This document shows, piece after piece, positions 7,652 through 17,023 of a stretch of 39,162 nt of DNA (positions are counted from its first letter, which is position 1; every line of letters begins with the position of its first letter). The translations under genes and the position numbers were made by a program. This DNA is from Spirabiliibacterium falconis (GTDB taxonomy: Bacteria > Pseudomonadota > Gammaproteobacteria > Enterobacterales > Pasteurellaceae), in assembly GCF_014885015.1 (NCBI RefSeq), contig NZ_JABMIJ010000019.1, forward strand, positions 1 to 39,162, read 5' to 3'. The notes below the pieces were generated by a model. It had not been told where the DNA came from and made no database searches. It was given only the letters and a program-made list of their open reading frames with translations.

Positions 7652-8745
7652 TAACGCAATACCCACGCACGTCCATAATGTTTTAACAATCCAGCCTGAT
7701 GCCCAGCTTCATCACCAATGCCTTGATAGAGGTCAAAATGATGCCCTTTTACTGCACCACCAACGTCAAGTGCGATCATCAGGCGTAATTGGTGCTGCCC
7801 TGTCCATTTTCCTTGCTGATCAATGACAGGTTCTTCCACCAACAAAATGCTTCCTGACGGAACCACTCGACGATCAGAGGCAACCGCTGCCAATGGAATT
7901 AATGGAATGCCCGCAGAGCCTTTCACTTTACCGTTTGGCACATTTTTGAAAAATACATATGATGGATTACGCTCCAGCAAGCCTTGCAATCGTTCAGGAT
8001 TTCGCTCTGCCCAATCTTTAATCGCTTGTACAGACATTTTTTCTTTTGCAATTTCCCCATCTTCAACTAATAATCGACCAATGCTGGCGTATTTGTAGCC
8101 ATTTTGCCCAGCATAAGCAAAATAATTCAGCGTACCATTGCCAAAATCAACATAGCCGCTACCTTGCACCCCTAGTAAGAAATTGTCTAACATTGAATCC
8201 GTATAAGCTAACTCAAGCCCTTGCCCTTTTAAGGCCCCCGCATAAATTTGCGCGCGGGTAAACCGTTTTTGTTGCGGCATAGCATAAATAGGGTGTTGAT
8301 AACGCCCTTGAGGGCTATAACGTGCGTGAATAACAGGTGAATAATAGCCTGTCATTAAGACATTTTGAAAACCATCTTCACCTCGCATGAGCAGAGGTGT
8401 TAATCCTGCGGCATTGAGTTGGCTCACATCAGCACCGCTAAGCACCCAATTCAGCACTTTGGCATAGGTATTACCAAATTTGTTCGCCAAACGTGGTGAT
8501 GTGTTTTGAACAATGGACATCTGGGTTAAAAAATCCCCTTGATTTACCACGCTACCTTGGTTTGCAACATAAGAAACTGGCGTGAGATGTTGCCCTTGAT
8601 TGATGTAATCTCGTCCACCATAAATCGCCCCCATTTTTTCACGCATTTGACGATCATTATCTACACTATGCTTACTTGGACCACTCCCACACGCAACAAG
8701 CAAACACATTAACCCGATGGATACCGCTGATTTAACTACATTCAT
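7651..8745 (-). CDS. mltA: Membrane-bound lytic murein transglycosylase A
   Basis: Outer-membrane lipoprotein that cleaves peptidoglycan glycan strands (family GH102). A lipoprotein signal ends at LVAC (Cys19). The MltA domain includes LLMRGEDGFQNVLMTGYYSPVI split over residues about 117-138, GSGYVDFGNG, and the C-terminal 3D domain with ALDVGGAVKGHHFDLYQGIG (about 325-344), carrying the catalytic aspartate region. The length of 364 is normal. It is the first gene of the overlapping series mltA-tcdA-znuA. A short inverted repeat overlaps its presumed promoter. Confidence 0.95.
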   Translation of the reverse strand: MNVVKSAVSIGLMCLLVACGSGPSKHSVDNDRQMREKMGAIYGGRDYINQGQHLTPVSYVANQGSVVNQGDFLTQMSIVQNTSPRLANKFGNTYAKVLNWVLSGADVSQLNAAGLTPLLMRGEDGFQNVLMTGYYSPVIHARYSPQGRYQHPIYAMPQQKRFTRAQIYAGALKGQGLELAYTDSMLDNFLLGVQGSGYVDFGNGTLNYFAYAGQNGYKYASIGRLLVEDGEIAKEKMSVQAIKDWAERNPERLQGLLERNPSYVFFKNVPNGKVKGSAGIPLIPLAAVASDRRVVPSGSILLVEEPVIDQQGKWTGQHQLRLMIALDVGGAVKGHHFDLYQGIGDEAGHQAGLLKHYGRAWVLR

Positions 8746-8771
8746 AAAATGATTTTACCTTAAGCTGTCTA

Positions 8772-8820
8772 AATTTTATGCTCATCATATTGATAAGTGG
8801 CTTACGTTATCAAAAATACA
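8772..8820 (-). promoter_or_regulatory. Presumed mltA promoter region with inverted repeat
   Basis: TTGATAA (8790-8796) and TTATCAA (8807-8813) form a perfect 7-base inverted repeat with a 10-base gap. On the minus strand TTGATA can serve as a -35 box, followed after 18 bases by TATGAT. The repeat could bind a regulator of the mltA-tcdA-znuA unit. It does not match the Zur or Fur consensus. Confidence 0.35.
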
Positions 8821-8948
8821 GGCAAAAATACAGTGCAACTTCATATGAATTAGGATGAAACTGTGCATAAGTTGTGTCAACTTAATGGACAAACATTAAG
8901 CAACTAGACGTTTTTTTAATCGATTGAACCTATTTTTTGTGATCTGCC

Positions 8949-8976
8949 TTGCAAAAATTTCTAAACTGCGTATTAT
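8949..8976 (+). promoter_or_regulatory. Promoter of the initiator tRNA gene
   Basis: TTGCAA (8949-8954) and TATTAT (8971-8976), separated by 16 bases, lie 16 bases before the mature tRNA 5' end. No other gene on this strand could supply the transcript. Confidence 0.6.
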
Positions 8977-8992
8977 AAGCACCTCAAACAGA

Positions 8993-9069
<77 letters not shown>

Positions 9070-9073
9070 ATTT

Positions 9074-9096
9074 ACCACCTTCTTAGGTGGTTTTTT
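9074..9096 (+). terminator. Terminator after tRNA-fMet
   Basis: ACCACCT (9074-9080) pairs with AGGTGGT (9085-9091), with a four-base loop and a run of six T starting at the end of the stem. It starts five bases after the tRNA CCA end. Confidence 0.9.
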
Positions 9097-9150
9097 GTTA
9101 TCTGCAAGTTAGTTTCAACCGCACTTTACAATTTTCTCTATCGTAAGCAA

Positions 9151-9175
9151 TAAAAAAGCCGCCCTAAGGCGACTT
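9151..9175 (-). terminator. Terminator after cold-shock gene
   Basis: On the minus strand AAGTCGCC pairs with GGCGGCTT (8 pairs including one G-T, loop TTAG), followed by TTTTTTATT. It lies 20 bases after the cold-shock stop codon. Confidence 0.9.
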
Positions 9176-9194
9176 CATTATTGATTGTCGTTAA

Positions 9195-9401
9195 TTATGC
9201 AACGACAACATTTTCCGCTTTTTTACCACGTTGATCATCAACAATATCAAATACGACTGATTGACCTTCTTTTAAGGTACGGAAACCGTCACTTTTGATT
9301 GCAGAGAAATGTACGAATACATCTTCGCCACCATCAACTTGTAAAAAACCAAAACCTTTAGTTTCGTTAAACCATTTAACGGTTCCTTTAACTTGAGACA
9401 T
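9195..9401 (-). CDS. Cold-shock domain protein (CspA family)
   Basis: Small single-stranded RNA/DNA binding protein of 68 residues that melts RNA structure. The whole protein is one five-stranded cold-shock domain. RNP1 is seen in KGFGFLQV (about 15-22) and RNP2 in VFVHFSAI (about 28-35), and the start [16 protein letters not shown] is typical. It resembles CspA-type proteins more than E. coli CspD. It is a single-gene unit with its own terminator and about 200 bases of upstream leader. Whether it is cold-inducible cannot be told. Confidence 0.95.
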   Translation of the reverse strand: MSQVKGTVKWFNETKGFGFLQVDGGEDVFVHFSAIKSDGFRTLKEGQSVVFDIVDDQRGKKAENVVVA

Positions 9402-9605
9402 AATAAATCCTAAAATAACTAATTTAACAATTTTTACCTAAAATACGGACAACTAAAATTGATGTTCATAACCTGGTAAATCTATTCTGCTCTAAGAGCC
9501 ACTTCATAGTATCACATCACCTAAAAAAGACACGCTTTATTTCTCAATTCTCATCAAAAACCGCACTTTTATCTCAAAAAGGTGAAATCTCTCACACTAT
9601 TTGCG
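9402..9605 (-). promoter_or_regulatory. Leader and promoter region of cold-shock gene
   Basis: About 200 bases between mpl and the cold-shock gene contain no ORF. CspA-family genes often have long structured leaders. The stretch holds an uptake signal (9560-9568) and a small palindrome GCTCTAAGAGC (9489-9499). I see no clear mpl terminator. Exact promoter boxes could not be assigned. Confidence 0.35.
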
Positions 9606-10970
9606 TTAATTAGCCAATCGCTCAAGTAATTTTTGATGAATACCGCCAAAGCTACCATTGCTCATAATCAAAATATGATCACCTGACTGTGCTTCATTGG
9701 CGATCAACTCGATTAATAGATCAATATTGCCACTCCACTTCGCTGGCACGGTTGATTTTTCCGCCAATTCAGCCACTTCCCACGGAATATTGTCAGGTTG
9801 TAATAAAAAGACAACATCGGATTTAACCCACGCTGAGACCAATTCATTTTTATGTAATCCCATTTTCATTGTGTTTGAGCGAGGCTCTAACACCGCAATA
9901 ATGCGTTTAGCTCCGCCTACTTTATCGCGTAGTGCGTTGATGGTCGCATTAATTTCTGCAGGGTGATGGGCAAAATCATCATAAACGGTAATGTTATTAA
10001 CGCAACCTTTAACTTCCAAACGGCGATTGGCATTCACAAAACGACTTAATGAAGCGCAGGCCCTCTCAATCGGTACGCCAACACGATGAGCAGCCGCGAT
10101 AGCCATTAACGCATTGTGCATATTATGTTCACCAAAAATATCCCACCGCACTTTGGCTTTTTCTTCCCCTTTATAGTAAACCGCAAATTCAGTGCTATCG
10201 GTTGCGATTTTTTTCGCAAACCAATCCTGATCTGCACCGATAAACTGCTGTTCGCTCCAACACCCCATATCTAATGTTTGTTTGACCGTAGCATCGGATG
10301 GATTCGATAAAATTAACCCTTTACTTGGCATAGTACGAATGACGTGGTGAAACTGACGCTGAATAGCGGCAAGATCATCGAAAATATCGCCATGATCAAA
10401 ACCAATATTATTAATGATCAGCGTGCTCGGATTGTAGTGTACAAATTTTGACCGCTTATCAAAAAATGCGGTGTCATATTCATCCGCTTCGATCACAAAA
10501 TACGGTGCTTTACCCAGTTGCGCTGAGGTTGCAAAATTACCTGTTACACCACCAATTAAAAAGCCAGGCTCAAGTCCGTTGTCCGCTAAAATCCATGCCA
10601 AAATACTGCTGGTGGTGGTTTTTCCATGCGTACCTGATACTGCCAACACATGACGTTCACGCAGGAGATTATCATGCAACCATTGCGGCCCTGACGTGTA
10701 TGGAAGCTGATGATCTAAGACATATTCAACACACGGATTGCCCCGCTTCATTGCATTACCAACAATAACCATATCAGGACTTGGCTCAAGCTGAGCAGGG
10801 TCATAATGCGGAATAATCTCAATGCCACTCTGTTGTAAAAATGTACTCATAGGTGGATATACATTAACATCAGAGCCCGTTACTCTAAACCCCATTTGAC
10901 GGGCTATTATAGCCACTCCGCCCATAAATGTGCCGCAAATACCAAGAATATGAATATGTTGTTGTTTCAT
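9606..10970 (-). CDS. mpl: UDP-N-acetylmuramate:L-alanyl-gamma-D-glutamyl-meso-diaminopimelate ligase
   Basis: Cytosolic Mur-ligase family enzyme that reattaches the tripeptide recovered from cell-wall turnover to UDP-MurNAc (murein recycling). The 454 residues (E. coli 457) show the N-terminal nucleotide-binding start HILGICGTFMGGVAIIA, the ATP-binding loop GTHGKTTTSS (about 113-122), FVIEADEYDTAFFDKRSK, NNIGFDHGDIF and the C-terminal ADEINATINALRD-like region (DDFAHHPAEI). DDFAHHP separates Mpl/MurC from MurD-F. Its upstream region is shared with divergent fbp. It fits with the other cell-wall genes in the window (slt, mltA, mtgA, alr). Confidence 0.95.
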   Translation of the reverse strand: MKQQHIHILGICGTFMGGVAIIARQMGFRVTGSDVNVYPPMSTFLQQSGIEIIPHYDPAQLEPSPDMVIVGNAMKRGNPCVEYVLDHQLPYTSGPQWLHDNLLRERHVLAVSGTHGKTTTSSILAWILADNGLEPGFLIGGVTGNFATSAQLGKAPYFVIEADEYDTAFFDKRSKFVHYNPSTLIINNIGFDHGDIFDDLAAIQRQFHHVIRTMPSKGLILSNPSDATVKQTLDMGCWSEQQFIGADQDWFAKKIATDSTEFAVYYKGEEKAKVRWDIFGEHNMHNALMAIAAAHRVGVPIERACASLSRFVNANRRLEVKGCVNNITVYDDFAHHPAEINATINALRDKVGGAKRIIAVLEPRSNTMKMGLHKNELVSAWVKSDVVFLLQPDNIPWEVAELAEKSTVPAKWSGNIDLLIELIANEAQSGDHILIMSNGSFGGIHQKLLERLAN

Positions 10971-10983
10971 TTTTTATCGCTCT

Positions 10984-10989
10984 ATAATA
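10984..10989 (-). promoter_or_regulatory. Probable -10 box of mpl
   Basis: TATTAT on the minus strand, 14 bases before the mpl ATG. The leader would be very short, and the -35 partner is weak. It lies next to the CRP-like site, so mpl and fbp may share that site. Confidence 0.3.
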
Positions 10990-10993
10990 AAAG

Positions 10994-11055
10994 TGTGGAA
11001 ATGATCACAAACTACAAGACTGCTCGCAGGCATTTCCATTTTTAACTGCTATAAT
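10994..11055 (+). promoter_or_regulatory. fbp promoter with CRP-like site
   Basis: TGTGG-N6-TCACA (10994-11009) matches the CRP consensus TGTGA-N6-TCACA at nine of ten positions. A perfect TATAAT (11050-11055) lies downstream. This predicts a start near 11062, with the CRP site centred about 60 bases upstream, the classical class I position. The -35 (CAGGCA, 11027-11032) is poor, as expected for an activated promoter. CRP control would suit a gluconeogenic gene. Confidence 0.55.
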
Positions 11056-11117
11056 AATTATGCTTAATTATACATTAAAAAGTAAAAACTTTCTTTCAAA
11101 TTATCCTGAGGCCAATT

Positions 11118-12119
11118 ATGAAAACATTAGGCGAATTCATTGTCGAAAAACAACACGATTATCCCAACGCAAAAGGTGAACTGAGTGGCATTTTATCCTC
11201 CATCCGTTTGGTGGCTAAAATTATTCATCGAGATATTAATAAAGCAGGGCTCACGAACGACATTATCGGCAATTCTGGTGTTGAAAATGTACAAGGTGAA
11301 GCACAAATGAAACTGGATGCTTTCGCCCATGAAAAAATGAAAGCTGCACTTATCGCACGTGATGAAGTCGCAGGGTTTGGCTCAGAAGAAGAAGAAAACT
11401 TTGTCGCATTCAATACCGAGCGTGGTCGCAACGCAAAATACATCATTCTCACCGATCCACTCGACGGCTCATCAAACATTGATGTAAATGTCGCCGTAGG
11501 CACCATTTTTTCCATTTATCGCCGTGTTTCGCCTATCGGGCAACCTGTCACAATGGAAGACTTCTTACAACCGGGTAATAAGCAAGTTGCGGCGGGTTAC
11601 ATTGTCTATGGCTCATCAACAATGCTCGTTTATACCACAGGACACGGTGTAAACGGTTTTACCTATGATCCATCATTGGGCGTATTTATTCTGTCTCACG
11701 AAAATATCAAAATCCCACAAGATGGTAAATGTTATTCTATCAACGAAGGGCATTATTTAAAATTCCCAATGGGGGTAAAAAAATACATTAAATATTGCCA
11801 AGAGGAAGATAAGGATACCAATCGCCCATATACCTCTCGCTACATTGGTTCGCTCGTATCTGATTTCCATCGCAATATGCTTAAAGGCGGCATTTATATT
11901 TATCCAACCTCCACACAATATCCAAATGGTAAATTACGTTTATTGTATGAAGGCAACCCGATGGCATTCTTAGCGGAACAAGCGGGGGGCTTGGCAAGCG
12001 ACGGTTATAATCGTATTTTAGACATTCAGCCAACTGAACTGCATCAACGCGTTCCTCTGTTTATTGGCTCGAAAAATATGGTGGAAAAAGCGCAAGAATT
12101 TATGGCACAAGAAAAATAG
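11118..12119 (+). CDS. fbp: Fructose-1,6-bisphosphatase, class I
   Basis: Hydrolyses fructose 1,6-bisphosphate to fructose 6-phosphate, the irreversible step of gluconeogenesis. The 333 residues (E. coli 332) show [10 protein letters not shown] (acidic metal-site residues, about 87-95), the signature [14 protein letters not shown] (about 112-125), [19 protein letters not shown] and the AEQAGG loop near the C-terminus. The start ATG has a GAGG ribosome binding site. The gene itself carries no uptake signal, but a pair of them forms its terminator. Confidence 0.96.
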   Translation: MKTLGEFIVEKQHDYPNAKGELSGILSSIRLVAKIIHRDINKAGLTNDIIGNSGVENVQGEAQMKLDAFAHEKMKAALIARDEVAGFGSEEEENFVAFNTERGRNAKYIILTDPLDGSSNIDVNVAVGTIFSIYRRVSPIGQPVTMEDFLQPGNKQVAAGYIVYGSSTMLVYTTGHGVNGFTYDPSLGVFILSHENIKIPQDGKCYSINEGHYLKFPMGVKKYIKYCQEEDKDTNRPYTSRYIGSLVSDFHRNMLKGGIYIYPTSTQYPNGKLRLLYEGNPMAFLAEQAGGLASDGYNRILDIQPTELHQRVPLFIGSKNMVEKAQEFMAQEK

Positions 12120-12122
12120 TGC

Positions 12123-12147
12123 AAAGTGCGGTCTGACCGCACTTTTT
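12123..12147 (+). terminator. fbp terminator built from two inverted uptake signals
   Basis: AAAGTGCGGT (12123-12132) and ACCGCACTTT (12136-12145) form a ten-pair stem with a CTG loop, followed by T. Both arms are full uptake signals. The core GTGCGGTCTGACCGCAC occurs again at the right end of the window. Confidence 0.9.
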
Positions 12148-12218
12148 ATGATTCGATCATAAAGATTGACTGCCAAGGCAAGATTGCTTATTCTTATTGG
12201 AATACAAGGAGCAATGCT

Positions 12219-12746
12219 ATGCGGACTGCGGTAAAATACACCATCGCTTTTTTAAGCCTATTTGGGCTGGTTACGTTAATGATCTGGCTTGATTTGCGAA
12301 GCCAATCACATTCAGCCAGCTTGGCTACCAATGAATATAAATTAACCGCAGAAAACTTGACCAACCGCACGTTGTTAGATGAATTTCATCGACGAGTGGA
12401 TTTAAGTCCGCCACGCTATATTGTACTACCCACACAAGAAAAAAATGAGCTCGTGTTGCGCTACACCTTAACCACGCATTCGGAAAAGCCAATTCATTCC
12501 ATTGAATGGCTTGCGCTTTATCTTTATCAAGGACATATTATTTTTAATAAAGAAATCCAAATTGCATTTAAATCTGATTCAGGCAACCTGAGCGAGCGCA
12601 ATATCGATTTAGTCTTTCCTCTAGATTCTATCTCACGCGATGCGAGAACACTTTTTACACATAAAGATCTCAATATCAAAGCCCTCACATTGCCCCTACT
12701 CATTCAATATGCTGACGGCTCGCGTTTAGAATTATCTTATAAATAA
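12219..12746 (+). CDS. Unrecognised membrane-anchored protein
   Basis: I do not recognise this protein. From the ATG at 12219 it has 175 residues: a short basic N-tail, one hydrophobic helix (about residues 5-25, AVKYTIAFLSLFGLVTLMIW), then a polar domain with many beta-type stretches (YIVLPTQ, ELVLRYTLTTH, IEWLALYLYQGHIIF). It is probably anchored in the inner membrane with the domain outside. A start 31 codons upstream is open, but the ATG used here has an AAGGAG site (12206-12211) with seven-base spacing, and the upstream start would lie inside the fbp terminator. It is a single gene between fbp and convergent pgi. It is likely real; its function is unknown. Confidence 0.75.
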   Translation: MRTAVKYTIAFLSLFGLVTLMIWLDLRSQSHSASLATNEYKLTAENLTNRTLLDEFHRRVDLSPPRYIVLPTQEKNELVLRYTLTTHSEKPIHSIEWLALYLYQGHIIFNKEIQIAFKSDSGNLSERNIDLVFPLDSISRDARTLFTHKDLNIKALTLPLLIQYADGSRLELSYK

Positions 12747-12772
12747 AAAACCGCACTTTTAATGTGCGGTTT
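12742..12772. terminator. Bidirectional terminator between hypothetical gene and pgi
   Basis: AAACCGCAC (12748-12756) pairs with GTGCGGTTT (12764-12772). On the minus strand the stem is followed by TTTTTTATTT, so it mainly serves pgi. On the plus strand it follows the hypothetical gene directly. One arm is a full uptake signal. Confidence 0.85.
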
Positions 12773-12779
12773 GTTGTGA

Positions 12780-14426
12780 TTAACGCCACGCCTTAAATTG
12801 ATTAATCAATCCATTAGTGGAGCTGTCATGCGAGCAGATCGGTTCGCTATTTTCTAACTCAGGCAAAATGCGGTTTGCCAATTGTTTCCCTAATTCCACG
12901 CCCCATTGATCGAATGTGAAAATATTGAAAATAACCCCTTGCACAAAAATTTTATGTTCATACATCGCAATCAACGCACCTAAACTAAACGGTGTGATTT
13001 TTTGCAACAATATCGAGTTAGTTGGGCGATTACCTTCAAACACTTTAAACGGCACAATATTTTTGACTTGCTCTAACGTTTTACCATTGTTGATAAACTC
13101 ATCGATCACTTCCTGCTCAGTTTTACCAAATGCCAACGCTTCTGTTTGAGCAAAGAAGTTCGATAATAATTTTAAGTGATGATCGCCAAGCACATTATGG
13201 CTTTGTGCTGGTGCAATAAAATCACATGGGATACGCTGCGTACCTTGATGAATTAATTGATAAAACGCGTGCTGTCCATTCGTGCCAGGCTCTCCCCAAA
13301 TGATTGGTCCTGTTTGATAGTCAACTTTTTCGCCATTGCGGTCAACATATTTACCATTGGATTCCATATTACCTTGCTGAAAATAGGCTGCAAAGCGATG
13401 CATATATTGGTCATACGGCAAAATGGCTTCCGATTCTGCGCCTAAGAAATTGCTATTCCAAATCCCAATCAATGCTAATGTAGCAGGAATATTATGCTCA
13501 AGTGCGGTTGTGCGGAAATGGTTATCCATCGCATGCGCACCGCTGAGTAATTGCTCAAAATTATCGAAACCAATGGAAAGCGCAATGGAAAGCCCAATAG
13601 CTGACCATAATGAATAACGACCACCAACCCAATCCCAAAATTCAAACATATTCTCTGTGTCAATCCCAAATTCCTGCACGGCTTGCGCATTCGTTGATAA
13701 TGCCACGAAATGTTTAGCAACCGCACTTTCATCTTTGGCCGCTGACAGTAGCCAATTACGCGCACTATGCGCATTGGTCATCGTTTCCTGCGTAGTGAAT
13801 GTTTTTGACGCCACTAAAAAGAGGGTGGTTTCTGGGTTCAGCTTTTTCACTGTCTCGGCGATATGCGTACCATCCACATTAGACACAAAGTGCATGGTTA
13901 ACTGATTTTTATAAGGGCGCAAGGCTTCTGTTACCATATACGGACCAAGGTCTGAGCCGCCAATACCAATATTCACCACATCGGTAATGGCTTTGCCAGT
14001 GTAACCTTTCCATTGCCCCGAAATCACTCTCTCACAAAATCCTTTCATTTTGGCCAGCACTGCGTTGACCTCTGGCATAACATCTTTACCATCCACAAAT
14101 ACCGGCGTATTAGAACGATTACGAAGTGCGGTATGCAACACGGCACGATCTTCGGTGCGATTAATTTTTTCGCCTGTAAACATGGATTCAATCGCCTCAC
14201 TCAAGGCGCATTCATTCGCCAATTGACGCAATAATGTGAGCGTTTGTGCGCTAACCGCATTTTTTGAAAAATCCACCAAAATTTGGTTATCAAACGTCAA
14301 AGAAAATGCCTCAAAACGTGCGTTATCTTGCTCAAATAACTGCTTAATGGTGAGATGCTGTTGTGCTTGTTTGTGATGTTCCAATGCTTGCCAAGCAGAT
14401 GTTTTTACTGGGTTAATATTTTGCAT
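12780..14426 (-). CDS. pgi: Glucose-6-phosphate isomerase
   Basis: Interconverts glucose 6-phosphate and fructose 6-phosphate in the cytosol. The 548 residues (E. coli 549) contain [17 protein letters not shown] (about 153-169), [20 protein letters not shown] (about 264-283; the active-site Arg lies in GGRYS), [15 protein letters not shown] with the catalytic Glu, and the C-terminal signature [13 protein letters not shown]. It starts 17 bases after alr and is probably cotranscribed in dnaB-alr-pgi, an order known from H. influenzae. With fbp on the other side of its terminator, two sugar-phosphate genes face each other. Confidence 0.97.
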   Translation of the reverse strand: MQNINPVKTSAWQALEHHKQAQQHLTIKQLFEQDNARFEAFSLTFDNQILVDFSKNAVSAQTLTLLRQLANECALSEAIESMFTGEKINRTEDRAVLHTALRNRSNTPVFVDGKDVMPEVNAVLAKMKGFCERVISGQWKGYTGKAITDVVNIGIGGSDLGPYMVTEALRPYKNQLTMHFVSNVDGTHIAETVKKLNPETTLFLVASKTFTTQETMTNAHSARNWLLSAAKDESAVAKHFVALSTNAQAVQEFGIDTENMFEFWDWVGGRYSLWSAIGLSIALSIGFDNFEQLLSGAHAMDNHFRTTALEHNIPATLALIGIWNSNFLGAESEAILPYDQYMHRFAAYFQQGNMESNGKYVDRNGEKVDYQTGPIIWGEPGTNGQHAFYQLIHQGTQRIPCDFIAPAQSHNVLGDHHLKLLSNFFAQTEALAFGKTEQEVIDEFINNGKTLEQVKNIVPFKVFEGNRPTNSILLQKITPFSLGALIAMYEHKIFVQGVIFNIFTFDQWGVELGKQLANRILPELENSEPICSHDSSTNGLINQFKAWR

Positions 14427-14443
14427 AATGTCTCCAAATGTTT

Positions 14444-15526
14444 TTATACATATTCTCGATTAACACGTGAACTCAGTCGTGTTACCAATTCATAACTGAT
14501 CATACCTAAATGCTGAGCAATTTCCTCAATCGGTAAATCAGCTCCCCAAAAAATCACTTCATCGCCAATCTCTGCATGCTCTTGCCCGAGATCAACAGTA
14601 AGCATATCCATAGATACTTTTCCAACGATGGGAAAACGTTTGCCATTAATAACAACGGGGGTATTATCTTTTAAATCGCGTGGAAAACCATCGCCATAGC
14701 CCATCGCAACCACGGCAATGGTTGTCTCTTTTTCACTAATCCAACGCCCGCCATAGCCCACAGGCTCGCCTGCTTTTAGGCGTTTTAAGGCAATAATATT
14801 CGAACTTAACTGCATCACGCTCGTGAGTGCATAATGTTTCGCTGTCTGCACCTTGTCATCAGGTGCGATACCATAGAGAATAATGCCAGGACGAACGTAA
14901 TCGTAATGCGCCGATGGCCAGAATAAAATGCCATTGGATGCTGATAAACTACGCGCACCTTGCAAATCGCCGATAGCATCTTCAAAGCGGGCAATTTGAA
15001 TTGCGGTATAATCACTTTGTCTATCATCAGCACGACTAAAATGGCTAACAAATCCAATTTCACGCACCTTGCCACACGCCATTAAACGCGCATAGACCTC
15101 CGCCACTTCATTCGCCGAAAAGCCTAAACGGTGCATACCTGTATCAATTTTAATCCAAACCTTGATTTGCCCACAAAGTGCGGTTTGTTCTAGTGCGTGC
15201 AATTGGTAATGGCTATGAATGACTGGCTGTAAATCATATTCCGGCAAATAGCCCACATCTTCTGAATGAAAAAATCCTTCTAACAATAAAATGGGATTTT
15301 CAATGCCATTGCGTCGCAATGTTATTGCTTCTTTTAAATGGGCAACACCAAAGCCGTCCGCACTGTCTTGTAGTGCTTTCGCCACCGCAAGCATGCCATG
15401 TCCATAGGCGTTAGCTTTAACAATCGCAATACATTGACTACCAGCAGCAAGCTGCTTAATTTTTGCAAGATTTTCTTGCAAGGCGGCTAATTGAATCGTG
15501 GCTTTTGCGCCATATATTTTTTGCAT
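14444..15526 (-). CDS. alr: Alanine racemase
   Basis: PLP-dependent enzyme that makes D-alanine for peptidoglycan. The 360 residues show the PLP lysine in [11 protein letters not shown] (about Lys37), [13 protein letters not shown], the fold-type III barrel, and the second catalytic Tyr in GYGDGFPRD. The C-terminal beta domain ends [12 protein letters not shown] one codon upstream overlaps the last base of the dnaB stop. I chose the ATG at 15526, which lies two bases after the stop, as homologues begin M-Q. It is sandwiched between dnaB and pgi. Confidence 0.95.
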   Translation of the reverse strand: MQKIYGAKATIQLAALQENLAKIKQLAAGSQCIAIVKANAYGHGMLAVAKALQDSADGFGVAHLKEAITLRRNGIENPILLLEGFFHSEDVGYLPEYDLQPVIHSHYQLHALEQTALCGQIKVWIKIDTGMHRLGFSANEVAEVYARLMACGKVREIGFVSHFSRADDRQSDYTAIQIARFEDAIGDLQGARSLSASNGILFWPSAHYDYVRPGIILYGIAPDDKVQTAKHYALTSVMQLSSNIIALKRLKAGEPVGYGGRWISEKETTIAVVAMGYGDGFPRDLKDNTPVVINGKRFPIVGKVSMDMLTVDLGQEHAEIGDEVIFWGADLPIEEIAQHLGMISYELVTRLSSRVNREYV

Positions 15527-15528
15527 CA

Positions 15529-16944
15529 CTATTCTTCTTCATTATACGCAGGACCATCATAATTATCGAAACGGGAAAAACGTCCATTAAATGTCAACCG
15601 CACTTTGCCTATCGGCCCGTTTCGCTGTTTACCAATGATAATCTCTGCCACATTTTTAAATTCACTATGTTCGTTATATACCTCATCACGGTAAATGAAC
15701 ATAATTAAATCGGCATCTTGCTCAATCGAACCTGATTCCCGCAAATCTGAGTTCACAGGACGCTTATCGGCTCGGTTTTCCAAACTACGGTTAAGCTGAG
15801 AAAGGGCGATCACAGGCACTTCTAATTCTTTCGCCAATGCTTTGAGTGAGCGTGAAATTTCGGCAATTTCTAATGTGCGGTTTTCACTGTAACCTGGTGC
15901 TCGCATGAGCTGCAAATAATCCACCATAATCAAGCTCAATCCCCCATTTTCTCGATACACTCGGCGTGCACGCGAGCGTAATTCTGTTGGCGTTAAACCC
16001 GACGAATCATCAATATATAAATTGCCACGATCTGACATCATCTGCACAACGCCCGTAATACGAGACCACTCATCATCATCGGTTATCCGCCCTGTCCGCA
16101 CTTTGGTTTGATCGACCCTTGCCAGAGAGGCAAGCATACGCATCGCAATAGAATCCGAAGGCATTTCAAGGCTGAATACCAACACGGGTTTATCTTCGCT
16201 CATCATTGCGTTTTCGCATAAATTCATGGCAAACGTGGTTTTTCCCATAGATGGGCGTGCTGCAACAATAATCAAATCTGATTTTTGCAAGCCTGTTGTT
16301 TTAAGATCTAAACTCGTGTAACCCGTAGAAACACCTGTAACGCCGTTATTGTTTTTCGCTCGCGACAAGACTTCAATTTTTTGTAACGTATCATCTAAGA
16401 TATCCACGATACGTTTTGGCCCTTCTTTAGCGTTATTCGTGCGTTTTTCGGCAATATCAAAAATTTGTTTTTCCGCATTATCGAGTAGTGCTTTAATATC
16501 CTGCCCTTTCGGCTCATAATTGCTTTCTACAATGTTCAATGCAGCACCAATCAACTCACGTTGAATGGCTTTTTCACGCACCACATCTGCATAAGTCAAC
16601 ACATTAGCTGCACTGGGAGTATTTTTCGACAATTCTGCTAAATACGCAAACCCCCCCACATCCTCACTAATGCCTTTCTTTTTTAACTGTTGATCAAGCG
16701 TGATAATGTCGATTGGCTGATTATTACGCGCCAACGCTTCCATTTCTTGGAAAATCATTCGATGTGCAAAAGTGTAGAAATCATCCGCAATGACATGCTC
16801 AATCACATCTTCTAATTTGTCATTGCTTAATAAAATTCCCCCCAGCACCGCCTGCTCTGCTTCAAGAGAATGCGGTGTACTTTTTAACGCTTGGGTTTTG
16901 AGATCGTTTTCACTCAACGTTGAAGAAGTGGGTTGCCTTGCCAT
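15529..16944 (-). CDS. dnaB: Replicative DNA helicase DnaB
   Basis: Hexameric helicase that unwinds DNA 5' to 3' ahead of the replisome. The 471 residues match E. coli DnaB (471): a variable N-tail, an N-terminal primase-interacting domain (about 22-125), a linker helix and a RecA-like domain. That domain has Walker A ARPSMGKTT (about 229-237), Walker B LIMVDYLQLM, and the C-terminal DLRESGSIEQDADLIMFIYR. No intein is present. It is first in dnaB-alr-pgi. A C7 tract (16651-16657) lies inside the coding region. Confidence 0.97.
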   Translation of the reverse strand: MARQPTSSTLSENDLKTQALKSTPHSLEAEQAVLGGILLSNDKLEDVIEHVIADDFYTFAHRMIFQEMEALARNNQPIDIITLDQQLKKKGISEDVGGFAYLAELSKNTPSAANVLTYADVVREKAIQRELIGAALNIVESNYEPKGQDIKALLDNAEKQIFDIAEKRTNNAKEGPKRIVDILDDTLQKIEVLSRAKNNNGVTGVSTGYTSLDLKTTGLQKSDLIIVAARPSMGKTTFAMNLCENAMMSEDKPVLVFSLEMPSDSIAMRMLASLARVDQTKVRTGRITDDDEWSRITGVVQMMSDRGNLYIDDSSGLTPTELRSRARRVYRENGGLSLIMVDYLQLMRAPGYSENRTLEIAEISRSLKALAKELEVPVIALSQLNRSLENRADKRPVNSDLRESGSIEQDADLIMFIYRDEVYNEHSEFKNVAEIIIGKQRNGPIGKVRLTFNGRFSRFDNYDGPAYNEEE

Positions 16945-16974
16945 GAAAAAATCCTACACTGTAAAAGGAAGTGT

Positions 16975-17018
16975 ATTATAGCAAATTATTTTTAAGAAAT
17001 GATAAGCAAAGTATCATT
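16975..17018 (-). promoter_or_regulatory. dnaB promoter (extended -10) with upstream palindrome
   Basis: On the minus strand TGCTATAAT (16983-16975) is an extended -10 box with a perfect hexamer, 31 bases before the dnaB ATG. No good -35 is present. Instead AATGATA (16998-17004) and TATCATT (17012-17018) form a perfect inverted repeat over the -35 position, which could be an operator. Confidence 0.6.
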
Positions 17019-17023
17019 CCTGA

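Noticed and set aside
8790-8813. Inverted repeat before mltA as a Zur box for the znuA operon
   Set aside because: TTGATAA-N10-TTATCAA does not match the Zur consensus; kept only as an unidentified repeat.
12126-12218. Upstream start for the hypothetical gene after fbp
   Set aside because: This start lies within the fbp terminator hairpin; a good ribosome binding site exists before the ATG at 12219.
16651-16657. C7 tract inside dnaB
   Set aside because: The gene is essential and intact; a seven-base run has no further support as a switch.
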